Counted from the first letter of the stretch, positions 28,901 to 39,351 are shown. The stretch is 64,000 nucleotides of DNA from Hymenolepis diminuta (GCA_900708905.1 CAADRB010000040.1:395576-459575), one strand, 5' to 3'. The notes: generated by a model from the letters alone, not told the origin. Program-made: numbers and translations.

Positions 28901-29233
28901 TAGCAGATCAGCAGGCTTCAACAGATAATAAGAAGTCAGCTGAAGAGGAAAGATCAGTTGTAAATTGGATCAAGGTTGCTGCACCACGTGTCTCGGATAT
29001 CTCTTGCAGTCCTGATGGCAAGGTAGTCACGTTACTGATTTACATTAAGTAACCTAGGAATCATCATTTATATTGAGTCTATGTTTTAGGTATGGGCAGT
29101 GTTCTCGTCAAAGAATGCTGTCGCGGTTCGAACTGGAATGAGTCAGAAAACGCCAAGTGGGACTGGATGGCTTATGACCCTCGAGGGAATCGTATCCAGT
29201 GTCTGTTTAAAAGGAGGGACGGCTCTGTCCTAA
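7905..29233 (+). CDS. TECPR1: TECPR1 homologue (tectonin beta-propeller / dysferlin-domain autophagy protein), 17 exons
   Basis: Exons: 7905-7907, 7947-8177, 9234-9404, 11031-11321, 12693-12936, 16141-16415, 17452-17734, 18597-18631, 18707-18986, 22226-22371, 23815-24027, 24104-24613, 24682-24932, 26023-26520, 27490-27721, 28627-29022, 29090-29233. All junctions are GT/AG and in phase; total 4203 nt, 1400 aa (human ~1165). In order: tectonin-type blade (residues 2-78); first DysF domain (RWNPSSGF at 79, RRRRWQR near 160-166); TECPR repeats with NPEGSCW and TPGGQSW motifs (233-430); linker; PH-like segment (about 640-860, ending in a WLAKV helix); TECPR repeat; second DysF domain (about 960-1165) interrupted by a Ser/Pro/Thr-rich insert; and C-terminal repeats ending in a NPAGSVW / TPSGTGW pattern. 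In vertebrates TECPR1 binds ATG5-ATG12 and phosphoinositides, promotes autophagosome-lysosome fusion, and lipidates LC3 at membranes exposing sphingomyelin through its DysF domains. Start chosen because ATG joined to the second exon gives MPEQHLW, matching the family N terminus. Confidence 0.92.
8178..9233. other. TECPR1 intron 2
   Basis: Holds a 119-codon ORF (8455-8814) with chance-like, hydrophobic composition; nothing in the protein family fits here because exons 2 and 3 align without a gap. Confidence 0.6.
9405..11030. other. TECPR1 intron 3
   Basis: AT- and T-rich, no exon or repeat recognised. Confidence 0.6.
11322..12692. other. TECPR1 intron 4, beginning with a TA microsatellite
   Basis: The donor GT is itself the start of a (TA)n run (11323-11343). 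A GGATTA triple repeat occurs near 12231. Minus-strand ORFs at 11461-11715 and 12118-12345 lack support. Confidence 0.55.
12937..16140. other. TECPR1 intron 5
   Basis: 3.2 kb. Holds R1 copy a and, near 14960-15150, a GC-richer stretch with a C/T-rich tract and AATAAA (15108-15113), possibly an old retroelement end. No exon needed here: exons 5 and 6 join in phase within a repeat. Confidence 0.5.
13979..14330 (+). repeat. Dispersed repeat family R1, copy a (TECPR1 intron 5)
   Basis: Shares a TTATTATTGCCCAC start, GTCAAGGTATCAAAG followed by CTTACTT-ATTT, and CCAAAATTCAAA with a copy at 22484-22830, and the GAGGAGATGGAAAAGAT core with a copy at 45103. The copies are diverged, so the family is old. 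No coding capacity is evident. Confidence 0.5.
16416..18596. other. TECPR1 introns 6 and 7 (either side of exon 7)
   Basis: 16416-17451 and 17735-18596 are AT-rich. A short stretch near 18440-18520 weakly resembles the R1 repeat. Nothing else seen. Confidence 0.5.
21657..21662 (-). terminator. Poly(A) signal of the nested gene
   Basis: AATAAA on the minus strand, 22 bases beyond the TGA stop at 21686-21684. Its position supports a real 3' end for the nested minus-strand gene. Confidence 0.45.
21684..22103 (-). CDS. Unrecognised small two-exon gene nested in TECPR1 intron 9
   Basis: Exons 22103-21819 (95 codons) and 21776-21684 (30 codons plus stop) join in phase across a 42-base intron with donor gtaagt and acceptor aacttag, giving 125 aa. 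A canonical AATAAA on this strand (21662-21657) follows the stop by 22 bases, and a TATA-like stretch lies about 45 bases upstream of the ATG. The protein is soluble-looking, with no signal peptide or membrane segment; it has an acidic HDDDDY stretch near residues 30-35 and a charged C terminus ending FPCWLF. Composition is richer in Arg, Asp, His and Pro than chance ORFs in these introns. I do not recognise the family and assign no function. It lies antisense inside the 3.2 kb intron between TECPR1 exons 9 and 10. The start could lie further upstream if there is another exon; it could also be a chance ORF pair. Confidence 0.5.
22372..23814. other. TECPR1 intron 10
   Basis: Contains R1 copy b and a run of ten G. 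No exon recognised. Confidence 0.55.
22484..22830 (+). repeat. Dispersed repeat family R1, copy b (TECPR1 intron 10)
   Basis: Aligns with 13979-14330 along its length (TTATTATTGCCCACC; GTCAAAGTATCAAAGCGTCTTACTT; AAAATTCAAATTTC). It contains a run of ten G residues at 22579-22588 where copy a has GAGGAGATGG. Confidence 0.5.
24933..26022. other. TECPR1 intron 13
   Basis: Splits the second DysF domain between GYSS and the KAFNERGVMW segment (phase 2). Contains the possible 5S-like relic at 25650-25735. Confidence 0.55.
25650..25735 (+). repeat. Possible 5S rRNA-like relic in TECPR1 intron 13
   Basis: ACGGCC near the start, then CCCATCATACCCGAAGTTAG, resembles the 5S rRNA order of ACGRCC and CATCCGAACACCGAAGTTAAG. 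The 3' half is not recognisable. It is unusually GC-rich for this intron. A decayed 5S pseudogene or 5S-derived SINE is possible; chance cannot be excluded. Confidence 0.25.
26521..28626. other. TECPR1 introns 14 and 15 (either side of exon 15)
   Basis: 26521-27489 and 27722-28626, AT-rich, with chance ORFs on both strands. Nothing else seen. Confidence 0.5.
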
Positions 29234-29304
29234 TTTGTGAATATCTCTTTGTTTGCGCTATCGACCTGTAGTTTCGATCTTTGTAAATTTTATTTTCACT
29301 TTTT

Positions 29305-29310
29305 AATAAA
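29305..29310 (+). terminator. Poly(A) signal of TECPR1
   Basis: A canonical AATAAA lies 71 bases after the TECPR1 stop codon at 29231-29233, which supports the chosen last exon and the 3' end of the gene. Confidence 0.6.
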
Positions 29311-29923
29311 ACATTCTTTTTCATCACGTATTTCTGAAATCCAGTTTTATTGGAATAAATGCTGTTTATTAAATATTTCAGGTGTGATTTGTCTCGAGGG
29401 TCTTGCTTCAGTTTTACGGTAATTAATTTTATATATGCTTCGTTTTATAAGGGATCGTAAATTTCTCTCACTACGCGACTAAGAATACTATTCAGTTGAG
29501 ATGCCTACATTAACCTGAGGTAAAATCTATTTCCATGTGCTTTATTGCGTCTAGGTCCATTGGTGTGTTGTTTTATGAGTGTCCGGATGACAAATACACT
29601 GAATATCGTTTTTGCAGACAATGATTTTCACTCATTTGTATTTAATTAACTGTGCGTTTAAGAAGACCGATTGCAAGATTTAGTACCTTGATTATTCTAA
29701 TAGAACAGTAAGGTGTCGATTGGATATATTCACTGATTCATTTTTTATCCGTTTCTTTGAACTTGGATAGCAAACCACTAAGATCGGAGGTCTGCCAAAA
29801 CTAAATCACAATATAACCAGTAAATTCAGTTTATGCACTGCTCTATAGAGCTTTCGTTCGAGGTCAGGTTTGCATATTTACAATTACGACGATCTATATC
29901 ATTATCGATCGCCAATAACTTAG

Positions 29924-30256
29924 GCTGAAAATTAGACTCCAGTCTCAGTTTCAAAGCAATAGTACTGTTAGTTGAGATTTGATTTGAGACTGGTAAAAGT
30001 CAAATCTACTCAACTCCACTCAACACACCTGAGTAGTAGTTTTGAAAACTGAGACAAATGACATTTTTGAGGTTGATGGGGGATGACTATAATTATGTGA
30101 TGTATTTCAGGTAATGCATACAAAATCTACCTGATTTATTTGAAACTGATCATTGTAAGCAAAGATCGTATATTCTAAGTCTATCTGCGCCCTCATTGTC
30201 TTCTCTAATGTGTTAATGTTTGAACACATTATATATGAAATCCGCAAAATAGAGAT
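29924..30256. repeat. Inverted repeat pair, left arm (~333 bases)
   Basis: Starts at CTGAAAATTAGACTCC and matches the reverse complement of 34058-34397. Identity is very high over the outer ~290 bases and lower inward, where a short palindrome (TGTTTGAACACA) is flipped between arms. It lies 0.6 kb past the TECPR1 poly(A) signal. It could be the left terminal repeat of a non-autonomous DNA element or one of two oppositely inserted copies of a small element. Confidence 0.75.
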
Positions 30257-33200
30257 ATTGTGTATGGTTGTCTATACGAACGTCTCGTCAGTCAGGGGTC
30301 ATGAGATCAATACTTATCGCAATACACCAAGTGAAGTGGACGACAAAATACACTGTTTAAATCGGATCAACCACGGGATCAACACTGCATGCGTGTTTCC
30401 TACAAGACCGGCATCAGGATGTCTTCCCTCTACACAATTAAATCGCTTTCCATAGTGAGATTAGGAAGTTCTTGTTTTCATTAAATACCTCGTGAATATT
30501 AGGCACCAATTGTTAATTTAGTCAAACATATATAAGTCTCGTAGCCTTATTTTATTTCAGTTTGTTTTTTTACTTATTTCATATTAATTTACAAAATAAC
30601 TTGTCTGTAAACCTGACTATCAAGCTAATTCATTGTTAGCATATAAATTAAACGGGCTTTATATTCTTGATCCTCCGTAACATTTTTGGTTTGGGACTGA
30701 ATTTAGGGGTTGGTTTAGGAACAGGTGTCAGGCGTAAGATAAGTCACTTTTCTAACCCTTAATTTCGCGGTTCTCATTTTTTGGTTTATGTTGGTTCCAT
30801 TCTACTTTGCGTTAGTTTTCCGTTTTCCTCCATTCATCTACACTTTCCCTACTGTGTTTATGTTGCCTGATTGCCTTAGTGTTATAACGTAATCAGCTAG
30901 AAGTCCTGGTAGTAATCTCGCAGAACCAATAATCTAAAAAACTCGGTAATGTAGCAACTTAACACAGAAGCTAATAACCCACGACATATCACGAGACACG
31001 TTATGGTCAACACACGTGTATTACCAAAACTCACTCTCAGTCGGTATCGGTTTAAACAAATAAGTATAATTATTAAGTGTCTTTTATCGGTGGGGAAATA
31101 AAGAAAGAAATTACATTTTTATTCAAAGAAGAAATGCTCTATTTTTTTATATGCTCATCGTCCCTTTGAGAGAAAAAAAATAGCGAATTTTTATATGATC
31201 ATTTGTGATAATGATTCCATCCGGTTTTTAAACAGGTGATCCTCAAACTTGTATTGGTAGCAGATTGAATTATTATGGTGTTTTTTAATTAATTTGCTCG
31301 AAGGAAAATAAAAGTCAATATTAGTAATAAACAAATACAATTTGTAAGGGGAAATATAGATTCTACTGTAATATATCCAGATGTGAAAAACATTTTATTC
31401 AAAAATTTTAAATATTGATGACTATATCAAGTTGTGATTTGTTTCAGTTTGTCACTAAGACCTTCATGACTTTAAACATTTAAGGAGTTATTCTTGGTTG
31501 GAGCTCAGTTATGAGAGAAATCAACTACAGCGTATATCGAATTTTGTAGTGTATTTTTTCTATAACAATGCTTTCTGTACTGAAAATTATCAAGGTGGAT
31601 TATGATCAAAACCCGTTACGTTTTAACACCATCTTAGACATTTACTGCAGACCTCCATCTACTGCAAACAAATAAGCAGATAAGCCAATTTGTGTAGACT
31701 TAACCATTCCGACCACTGAATTTGCGCCGATGGGAATCGAACTTGTGATCTCTGGCAGCGGACAGACATAGTGGCCAGTGCGTACCAGCCTTACTCATCG
31801 CTCTCATCGAAACATCTCATTGAACTAACGGCCAAATTTTAGAGTACCGTCCTCCTGCATTTATAAATTACGATAATACGAATGTTTTTTTATTGTTGAA
31901 CTTATAATTTAAAGAAAGTATCCAGTCGTACATACCTTTTATCTTGGAATAAATGACAGATAAGCATAGGGATATATTTTGCTAAACAAATTTGAAATCG
32001 TCTTGAATATTATATTCTATTATCATGATTAGATTCAATGGTGTACTTAAATTATTTTTGGATAAGTTGGACAGGAATTTTATAGGCTGATCCAAAAGTC
32101 TTTGATACGTTTTATTTATTAAGAAACTGTGTAGAGAAGTTCGACGATACTTAGAATGCAAACTGAAACAGAGTGTATGACTTCTGGTTTTCACTCTTCT
32201 AATCAGTCATGTCATTAATGCGGACGTGACCTGAACACTCAGGGAAGTGCTCTTACCTCATTATCAGTATGGCCTTGTTCGGGCCTGTTCAACCCCTAAA
32301 TGTTACTAGCACAAGATACATCTAAAATAAGATTTTAAAGGCCGTAAATGCAGGTCCATGAATATGGGAACAGTAACTGAATTTGATTTTGGCAAAAGCT
32401 ACAATTGGAAATTACATTCATTGTTGACCTATTTTAACCATCATAAATCATGATCAAGACTATTTTTCAAAAGCTACCGTGTCTGTATACAAGTCTGCTT
32501 TGGAAATTTAAATTTTTCTCAGAGTTAAGTTCGATGGTGTGATTAAAATTACTACAGCTTCTTTGCCTCTCAATTGATTTCTGATTATCTTAATATTGAG
32601 TGATTTGTTTTCTTGTAGAGTTACCATCTTCTTCGTCTTCATAAACAAGAGGAGTGCTGTTGAGACGGCCATAATACAAAAAAAAACATGAAAATTGCCA
32701 TTCAAGCTTTAGGAGACTTATTACCAGATCATAGTGCCACACTCTAGAACTTCAAGTATTGCATAAATACAGAACTAGTCTTACTTTTCTGCAATTGGAA
32801 TTAACAACGGTCATCTTGAAATGAGGTAGATATTCAGGAGACTTGAAGGATTCCCCAAAAATTTTTTAGTATGTTGAGTAATATTAATTTAACTCCCTCT
32901 GAATCAGCGAAAAGCAGTTCAGATGTGGTCACATTAATACTCATACAAATGCTACCCATCACACGGAGACGACGACAGCCAGCATGATTGAATGTGTGTA
33001 TATAAATTTAATATTTCTATCACTAAATCAGGAAGCTTTTCCCGGCCACTTTCGAACTGTTCTAGTAGCATGAATGACTTGACCCTCTTACTTCTACGTA
33101 TCCAAGATTCACATCCAAGCAGATGTAAATGTGGTTTTCAATTAGAAGTCTTAACAAGTACAATAGGGATATAGATATTGAAGAAGGAGAGGTAACTCAG

Positions 33201-34057
33201 AAATAAAATGGGGAGTGGAGTCCATCTAAACTACCATCCTTCAAACTTATCCCGGTTTTCACCACGAAATAGGATGGAAAGAAGGCAGTGATGAGCAAAG
33301 TTCATTTGGTAAGAACCAGAAACCACGAGAGGAGGAGAGATAGGGAAAGGATAGGTTGAAGTATGTCGAGAAAAGACGGTACATATAAAGTTTTCGGAAC
33401 AAGATAAACAGCCTGAGATGTTTGAAGACGAGTTAGGCTGGGAGTACGTGCAATTTGGAAATGTTCCAGGGTTTGTTAAACGTTTACTATTTCGAGTCAC
33501 TCCGGGTTCAGGCTAGGAATTTACAGTCAGATGTTAACGGTTAAGATAAGCGTTAAGCACCTCATTAGGTTACTCCTTATCCACGCTAGAGCATTAGACA
33601 ACTGATAGAATATAAATTGCCTCATTTATCAGGTCACAACATATGAACCAGTGAATATTAGTGACCACGATTTGCTTAGAGTAATTGACAACTGCATCCA
33701 CCTTCTTCAATAGTCTTTTAGAATGCTTTGACATCGTTATTTGGCAAGAACAATATACTTTCCACGATGTTTTGACAAAAATTTGATTTTACTCCTTGCC
33801 AAACTTCGTCAACCCCGCATTTAAAGACAATCTATTTTTAATAGATCCAGCTGACACAGTATTTAGTAAGAAACTCTGCAAAATTTGTACTCGCTTTTAT
33901 CGAATACGATAGCTGCTTCATATTGCCAACAGAAATATCGACAGTGTGTAGTAAGCTGTTTTCTGTCAGTCTGGCTAAGGTCCGTTCTAAAATTAATTAA
34001 TGCGTATTGGCCACTTGTCCCAAAATTACTCAAGTTAAATCTCGGAGGGCAGACTGG
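30257..34057. other. Sequence between the inverted arms, no supported gene
   Basis: Only short, unconvincing ORFs occur on either strand (longest 89 codons, antisense near 33.4 kb), and none has transposase or reverse-transcriptase motifs. The one structured element is a tRNA-like promoter relic near 31.75 kb. Confidence 0.5.
31732..31794 (-). repeat. tRNA-like Pol III promoter relic (possible SINE head)
   Basis: On the minus strand a box-A-like TGGTACGCACTGG (31787-31775) is followed 30 bases later by a box-B-like AAGTTCGATTCCC (31744-31732), the spacing of a tRNA gene. Acceptor and T stems do not pair well, so this is not an intact tRNA. A tRNA-derived SINE or a decayed tRNA gene fits. Confidence 0.45.
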
Positions 34058-34397
34058 ATATCCCTATTTTGCAAATTTCATAGATAATGTGCTCATGTTT
34101 GAACACATCCTAGTTAGAGAGGGCAATAAGGGCGCAGATAGACTTAGAATATACGGTCTTTGCTTACAATGATCAGTTTCAAATAAATCAGGTAGATTTT
34201 GTATGCATTACCTGAAATACATCACATAATTATAGTCATCCCCCATCAACCTCAAAAATGTCATTTGTCTCAGTTTTCAAAACTACTACTCAGGTGTGTT
34301 GAGTGGAGTTGAGTAGATTTGACTTTTACCAGTCTCAAATCAAATCTCAACTAACAGTTCTATTGCTTTGAAACTGAGAGTGGAGTCTAATTTTCAG
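34058..34397. repeat. Inverted repeat pair, right arm (~340 bases)
   Basis: Reverse-complement partner of 29924-30256, ending at GGAGTCTAATTTTCAG. No clean target-site duplication flanks the pair; a loose GCCAAT similarity exists on both outer sides but not directly adjacent. The 3.8 kb between the arms shows no recognisable transposase. Confidence 0.75.
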
Positions 34398-36592
34398 CTG
34401 GTCGATTTGCCAATTTAAAATGTATGACATGGTTCTTTTCGATTTTCCCATTATTGCGATTTGATAAACGCAACTTGAAGATGTGTGAGTCGTCAAGACT
34501 AAATTTAGGGCAAATTAAATTTCACTTATGTGGGAAATATAAAATTACTTCACAATGCTAAATTTGATTCATCTTTTAAAAATGTTGAACCAATTTAATT
34601 ATACAGTGGTTTCATTGACCAATTCGAAACATTTTTCAAAACAATTCTGTTAGAGCAACAATAACCTAGTCGTAGGAACTGATGAACCGGAATCAGATTG
34701 TATTAACTAAGACTTATGTAGCAGCTAAGAGCAGCAAACAACAGTTTCAATAAGTAGAACTGAAAGAGTTGCGTAAGTCAAAGTGTAGTGAATAAACCAC
34801 GGGGTCGATTGGAGAGAGTAAGAGAGAGAGAGATGAGAGGGAAGCGGACGTGGAGATAAGTTGCAGGCGTGTGTCTGATGGGTGTGTGGGATTTAGGAAT
34901 AAAAAGACAGTTTATTTGAGTCACTTGGACATGGACGCGCTTGAAGTATGAGTGCTGCGTGTCATTAAATGAACGCGACGGTTACAGAAAAAGGAGATCG
35001 ATAAACGTGTTTAGACATGGACGATATGGTCTAGATATGGTTTGAGTCATAAAAACCTAAAGACGTCACTGCGACTTTGTGGACGAAAAACCGAAGTATT
35101 ATTATAAAGGATGCAATCAAAAAGTAGTTTTAGAAAGGCATTTAGAGCCATCCTTCAGTTGCATCTAAGGTAATTTTTTATTTTTTTTAATACGCGTGAG
35201 GCCTTGGGTTAGAAGGCTTGAGAATTAAAGATAGAATTTCCTAATTTATTTCGAACAAACTCATATTTAGTCTAGAAGATATTAACATTAATAAATTATG
35301 AATTTTCGAATGCGTTCCCATGCAATTCATATTATTAACGATTTTAAACTTATTCAAATTGTATGCATATCAAAAATAATTAAATGAAATTGTATTTGTG
35401 CTTGTGGAGAAAAATTATATTTGCTCAGGGCAATAAAAAGATATCAATAAATGGAGGTGATGTCACCAACTATGGAATTAAATCAGGCAGTCAAAAAGTT
35501 CTAAATATAATGAGATTTAACTCCTCAGAGTTAACTCTCCCAGAGTTAAGTGATGAAGACTGAACAGCAAGACATCAGTATTTGGACTCTTCCACTTTTG
35601 AGAACACAAACATTCCATTGCTTTCGAATTCAATAAAAGTAAGATAAATATTGCTCTAACTTCATTATCAGAGTAGCATTGACATCCTTCTTTGTTTTTA
35701 ACCTTGATGGACTCCTAATTCAGCTGTTTTATAATGATTTAACTATTTATAAGCGTTTTTTGACGTCCACATGTTCGACAACTGTTACCATACCCATATT
35801 ACCATGTCTGTCAAGTAATCGTCTTTATTCAGGTATCTTCCAAATTTTTCAATTTTTAAATACATAGCTGCGTTAGTAACCTATCCCAGGCTCCCAACTG
35901 CAAGAATTTTCACCTTCGATCAGCCCTTATTTAATTATCAATAATAGTAAGACCAAAACCAATAAGGTAACCACTGTCAAATCCATGACCACCTAATATT
36001 TGACAGTTGTAGCTGCATCTCAACTTATATGCTTTCAAATAAGTTTTTTCTAGTTGACATCTCCCAAATTTCTCTTAGAATACATTAAAAGAAGATTTAT
36101 ATACGTCTACATTTAGGCCTACTGTCCATTTAAATAATAAGATGGAGCTCTAGCCTTTTGCATCAAGTTATCAGGTGGCAGACAGCTCAAATTTCGGAAC
36201 AATAGGTCGTAAATTATCAAAATCAATAAATGTATGATTCTATTCATTTCATTAGAATGCCCAAACAAAAATACTTAATATATCAATATTAAACTTAAAT
36301 ATAGCGATAATTATGTCCATTCCAAATGCATAGAGATGCAGCTTGTGACATGTGTTATTAAGCGGTAATATTCAAGGACAGAATGGTGTAAAATCTAGAA
36401 GGAGATAGGTACATTTTCTAGAGTAATTCATCATCAATTCGTATCACTAATCGCTCAAAACCCGGAGGGCCTCGATTTTTGCCATATGACTGAGGAATCT
36501 GAAATAGAAGCAAGGAAGACAGTAATACAACAAGGACTTGGGGCAGAAGCATCTAGACAAACGGCAATATTCCGTTGTGGTCTCTCAAATGA
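34398..36592. other. Intergenic region with R2 copy 1
   Basis: Apart from R2 copy 1 and a GA-rich microsatellite (about 34815-34850), I see only AT-rich sequence with short chance ORFs. Confidence 0.45.
34790..35095 (-). repeat. Dispersed CT-rich repeat R2, copy 1
   Basis: The reverse complement aligns with 58625-58905: both have TTTTTCG-CCAC-AAGT-G, then CATGTCTAAAC followed by ATCGAT, TAACCGTC-CGTT, CAAGTGACTCA-ATAAA, ACGCCTG, and end in a long CT run. Length, poly-pyrimidine tract and GC excess over surroundings suggest a retrotransposon LTR or a miniature LTR element; tapeworm genomes are known to carry TRIM elements, but identity is inferred. Confidence 0.5.
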
Positions 36593-36598
36593 TTTATT
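36593..36598 (-). terminator. Poly(A) signal of the broken acidic gene
   Basis: AATAAA on the minus strand 17 bases after the terminal TAA of the broken acidic gene, so the decayed copy kept its 3' end. Confidence 0.4.
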
Positions 36599-36614
36599 GG
36601 AACCTTCGAATTTT

Positions 36615-38218
36615 TTAATTATGCGGTTTCTCAAGAATAACTTCTCCTTTATTTACTTCTGAGTCTTTTTCTGAATCATCTGTATGTCTATCATTTCTAT
36701 CTGATGCTGGGATAACAGATTCGCTATCCACTTCGGGGATTACGAATTCATTTGCCTTTTCCACATGTTTGCATCGGGTATTTCACTTGATTGAAAAGAA
36801 CCCTCGATTTTGATTTGACCGGGAGCATTAATACGAGCCAAACCATCAATTTGTTCGTCTTGGTATTAGATATTATCATCTGTCGTTTCACTAATGTATT
36901 CATCTTCTTCATCCGAATCAGTGATGGCCTTAAGCAAAATATTTTCCTCTGGTTGAATGTATATTTCCGGATCCTCAGGAGCAGAAAATTTGGGGATTTC
37001 AAGATCCATAATTTATATTGAATTTGAAAAATCTACCTGCTTATTTGAAATTTCTTCTTTTTTGAAGGATTGTAAGATATCATCTCAGGATCGGTTTCAT
37101 TAATAATGCTTCCACTATCATCTGGCTTTTCCTCGGATTCAAATGACCCCCTTCTTTTGATTTAACCAAGTAAATCTACAAGAACCAAACCTTCACTTTC
37201 CTTGGCGCCATCATATTGTGTTATTTCTTCTGGGTCCTTTATGTATTCCTCTTCCACCAAATTCATTATTGGCTCTTCGGTTTGCGCCTGTTTTTCATTC
37301 ACAACTGAAAGGGTTAAAACCCTACCTGTGTCAATATTACTAACTTCGTCTTCGTTTTCAGATTTTGTTGAATTCACGGGTACTTGTCTCGTTTATCATC
37401 CCATCAATTAAAGCACTCACAATTGGATTTGTTTCGGTTGATACTTTGCCAGATTCGAACGGGTCATTCGTCTTAATTTGGTCAGGAACATTTATTCCAT
37501 TTGGATCTTGATCATTCGCTTCTAATTAAATATCCTCAGACTTTTCAGTTAATTGCAATGTTCTTTCTGTTTGTTTCAATGTATCTCCTTCCGTTTACCT
37601 ATTAGCTAGTTCATATTGAAATTCAGTCGTTCTTGAAACTCTCTTCTCAAAAGAGACTTATCACCAGTTCCCTTCTTATCTTCCAATTTGACAACTTTTA
37701 TTGTCCGCATTTTCTGGGATTACATCATTGGCTTTTTCCTCTTTATCAGATGCAATATCGGCCGGTTTTATCGACTGAACTAAGCTCCCTTGCTTATGGT
37801 CTTCTCCATGTGACACTGGTTCCTTCCCAATGTCATGTCCATATTGACAGCGTTTGGTTTGGTTCAGCTTTGCTTATTCAGATTTTTCTACAAGTTCTAC
37901 CTTTGCTTGACCCGTTTCTTTAGTATTACCAATATCGATTGATCCTTCATCATTTTCAATCGCATAGTCTCCTTCTTCAGTATAATCACTCTCCTCCGTT
38001 TCTTCATTTACTTCATGGGAGACATCAGGTACAAAATTGGCGGGTTCTTTCGGTTGGCCTGTTTGAACTTGTTCTTCTACTATAACTTCTGTAGGGTCCT
38101 CTTCTAAATTTGCTGACTTAATGTCATTTAGAATATCTTCCTTGTGATTCTCTGTAGTCTCTTCTGTAACTTGTTTACGATGGGGTTTCGTAACCATTAC
38201 AGGCTGGTTTTGTCTCAT
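36615..38218 (-). pseudogene. Broken acidic repeat-protein gene (degenerate member of the acidic array)
   Basis: Read on the minus strand the stretch encodes Glu/Asp/Lys-rich protein almost throughout, but the frame changes at least three times and carries several in-frame TAA or TGA codons, with no plausible splice sites at the breaks. Open blocks: 38218-37874, about 37830-37690 (resumes in another frame to 37620), 37590-37365, 37377-37162, 37160-37030 and about 36940-36615. Three diverged repeats are visible, marked by NVPDQIK (about 37480), IKRRGSFES (about 37150) and NAPGQIK (about 36820), each followed by an F-[EQ]-S motif; spacing is 310-340 bases, about 105 residues. A second motif, EKAN-(x)-VIPE, occurs twice about 970 bases apart. 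The last block ends in TAA (36617-36615), followed 17 bases later by AATAAA (36598-36593). The parent was probably an intronless acidic protein like its neighbours. No function can be assigned. Confidence 0.72.
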
Positions 38219-38601
38219 CTTTTTTTCCTTGTTTTATCTCAAAACTCTACATTTCGCTGCGGATTCACTAACCTGATTTTCTGATATGCTTTCCACCTCA
38301 TATTACCTATACAAACTGCGGCTGCTTAATATCAGCTAACGGTAACCAGAGACGGTAATAGTTGCATCCACTATCAGGCAAGCATAGGGAAAATCGATAC
38401 TAGAGTTTAATCATATTATTAAAAATAATTTAAATGGCCAAGATATATTTGAATTCAACGGCTCCGACTGCAATGCACTGAATGCATTTGATAACGCCCC
38501 TTAAGCAACTCCTTTGGATAAAATAACAGTATGCATATATAGTACTATAAAGAGGTGGCTGGTCGATGATCCCAATTTATTGATTACCGAGCTCTGCTAC
38601 A

Positions 38602-38609
38602 TATAAAGT
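38602..38609 (+). promoter_or_regulatory. TATA-like box upstream of a 34-codon ORF
   Basis: TATAAAGT lies 63 bases upstream of the ATG at 38672, the same layout as the acidic genes nearby. A second box, TATAAAGA at 38546-38553, is followed by a similar GTGGCT sequence, so the pair may be a small local duplication. Confidence 0.35.
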
Positions 38610-38671
38610 GGCTTTGCCAGTTCTATCTACCTGCTCCTAGTTGTAAGAAGATAAAAATTAATTAAAGTAGC

Positions 38672-38776
38672 ATGGCTGACCATTCAGTTAAACCAATCGA
38701 CAAACAAGCTCTGAATATCGTGGACATGTACTCACCCAGATACAAAAGGGTCAAATGTACACAACTGTGCATTTGA
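38672..38776 (+). CDS. Candidate small ORF (34 aa) behind a TATA box
   Basis: The frame opens with ATG GCT GAC, encodes MADHSVKPIDKQ and continues to a TGA at 38774-38776. It has balanced codon use, two cysteines near the C terminus and a basic RYKRVK stretch. The ATG is 63 bases downstream of a TATA box, matching the spacing at 39413, but no polyadenylation signal is close. It may be a short gene, the remnant of a truncated acidic-family member on the plus strand, or chance. It lies between the broken copy and the 648-aa gene. I recognise no homologue. Confidence 0.25.
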   Translation: MADHSVKPIDKQALNIVDMYSPRYKRVKCTQLCI

Positions 38777-39123
38777 AAATTTAGATATTGGAAAGTGAAT
38801 TGTATCCATCATGAGAAAACGAACAATTCTATGCTTCAGGAATTCCAGACTCAATAACCTTATGCCATCATTTGTTCTTGATAAACCCGGAACTCCATTT
38901 CATCGTTTTCTTGATTATTGTACTTTATCATCTTCCGATGTTGTGCAATGTTTAAAAATAAAATGTCGTTAGGCTTTTTTATTAACAGTTAAAAGTAATA
39001 ACAAAGAATGTGTTAAGGTGAAAATATAACGTTAATCCAAGGGAAGTATTATATTCAATATTCATTTTTGAACAAACAACACTATTATTATTTTTATGAT
39101 CACTCCACTTATGTTAGTGATCG

Positions 39124-39146
39124 TATATATATATATATATATATAT
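39124..39146. repeat. (TA)n microsatellite
   Basis: An alternating TA run of 23 bases, 206 bases upstream of the TATA box of the 648-aa gene. Confidence 0.8.
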
Positions 39147-39351
39147 TTATATGGAGTACTATAATAATCTCTTAAACTTCATTCCATTTGTGGTTTTATC
39201 GAGATGGGTCAATATGCGAAACTAGTTGTGTTACAGCCTGAGAGACGGAAAGGTTTCATTTGATTTGAATAAAATTTTAACATGTATTAGCTGTCTTCTG
39301 ATATAATCTTATGTTTGATCACAAGATGTCTAGATAAAAAAAAACTTTGAG

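Noticed and set aside
33231..33500. 89-codon minus-strand ORF between the inverted arms, considered as a transposase remnant
   Set aside because: No transposase or integrase motif is visible and no adjacent frame extends it.
29924..34397. Calling the inverted pair a complete DNA transposon
   Set aside because: No transposase and no adjacent target-site duplication were found, so only the repeats are annotated.
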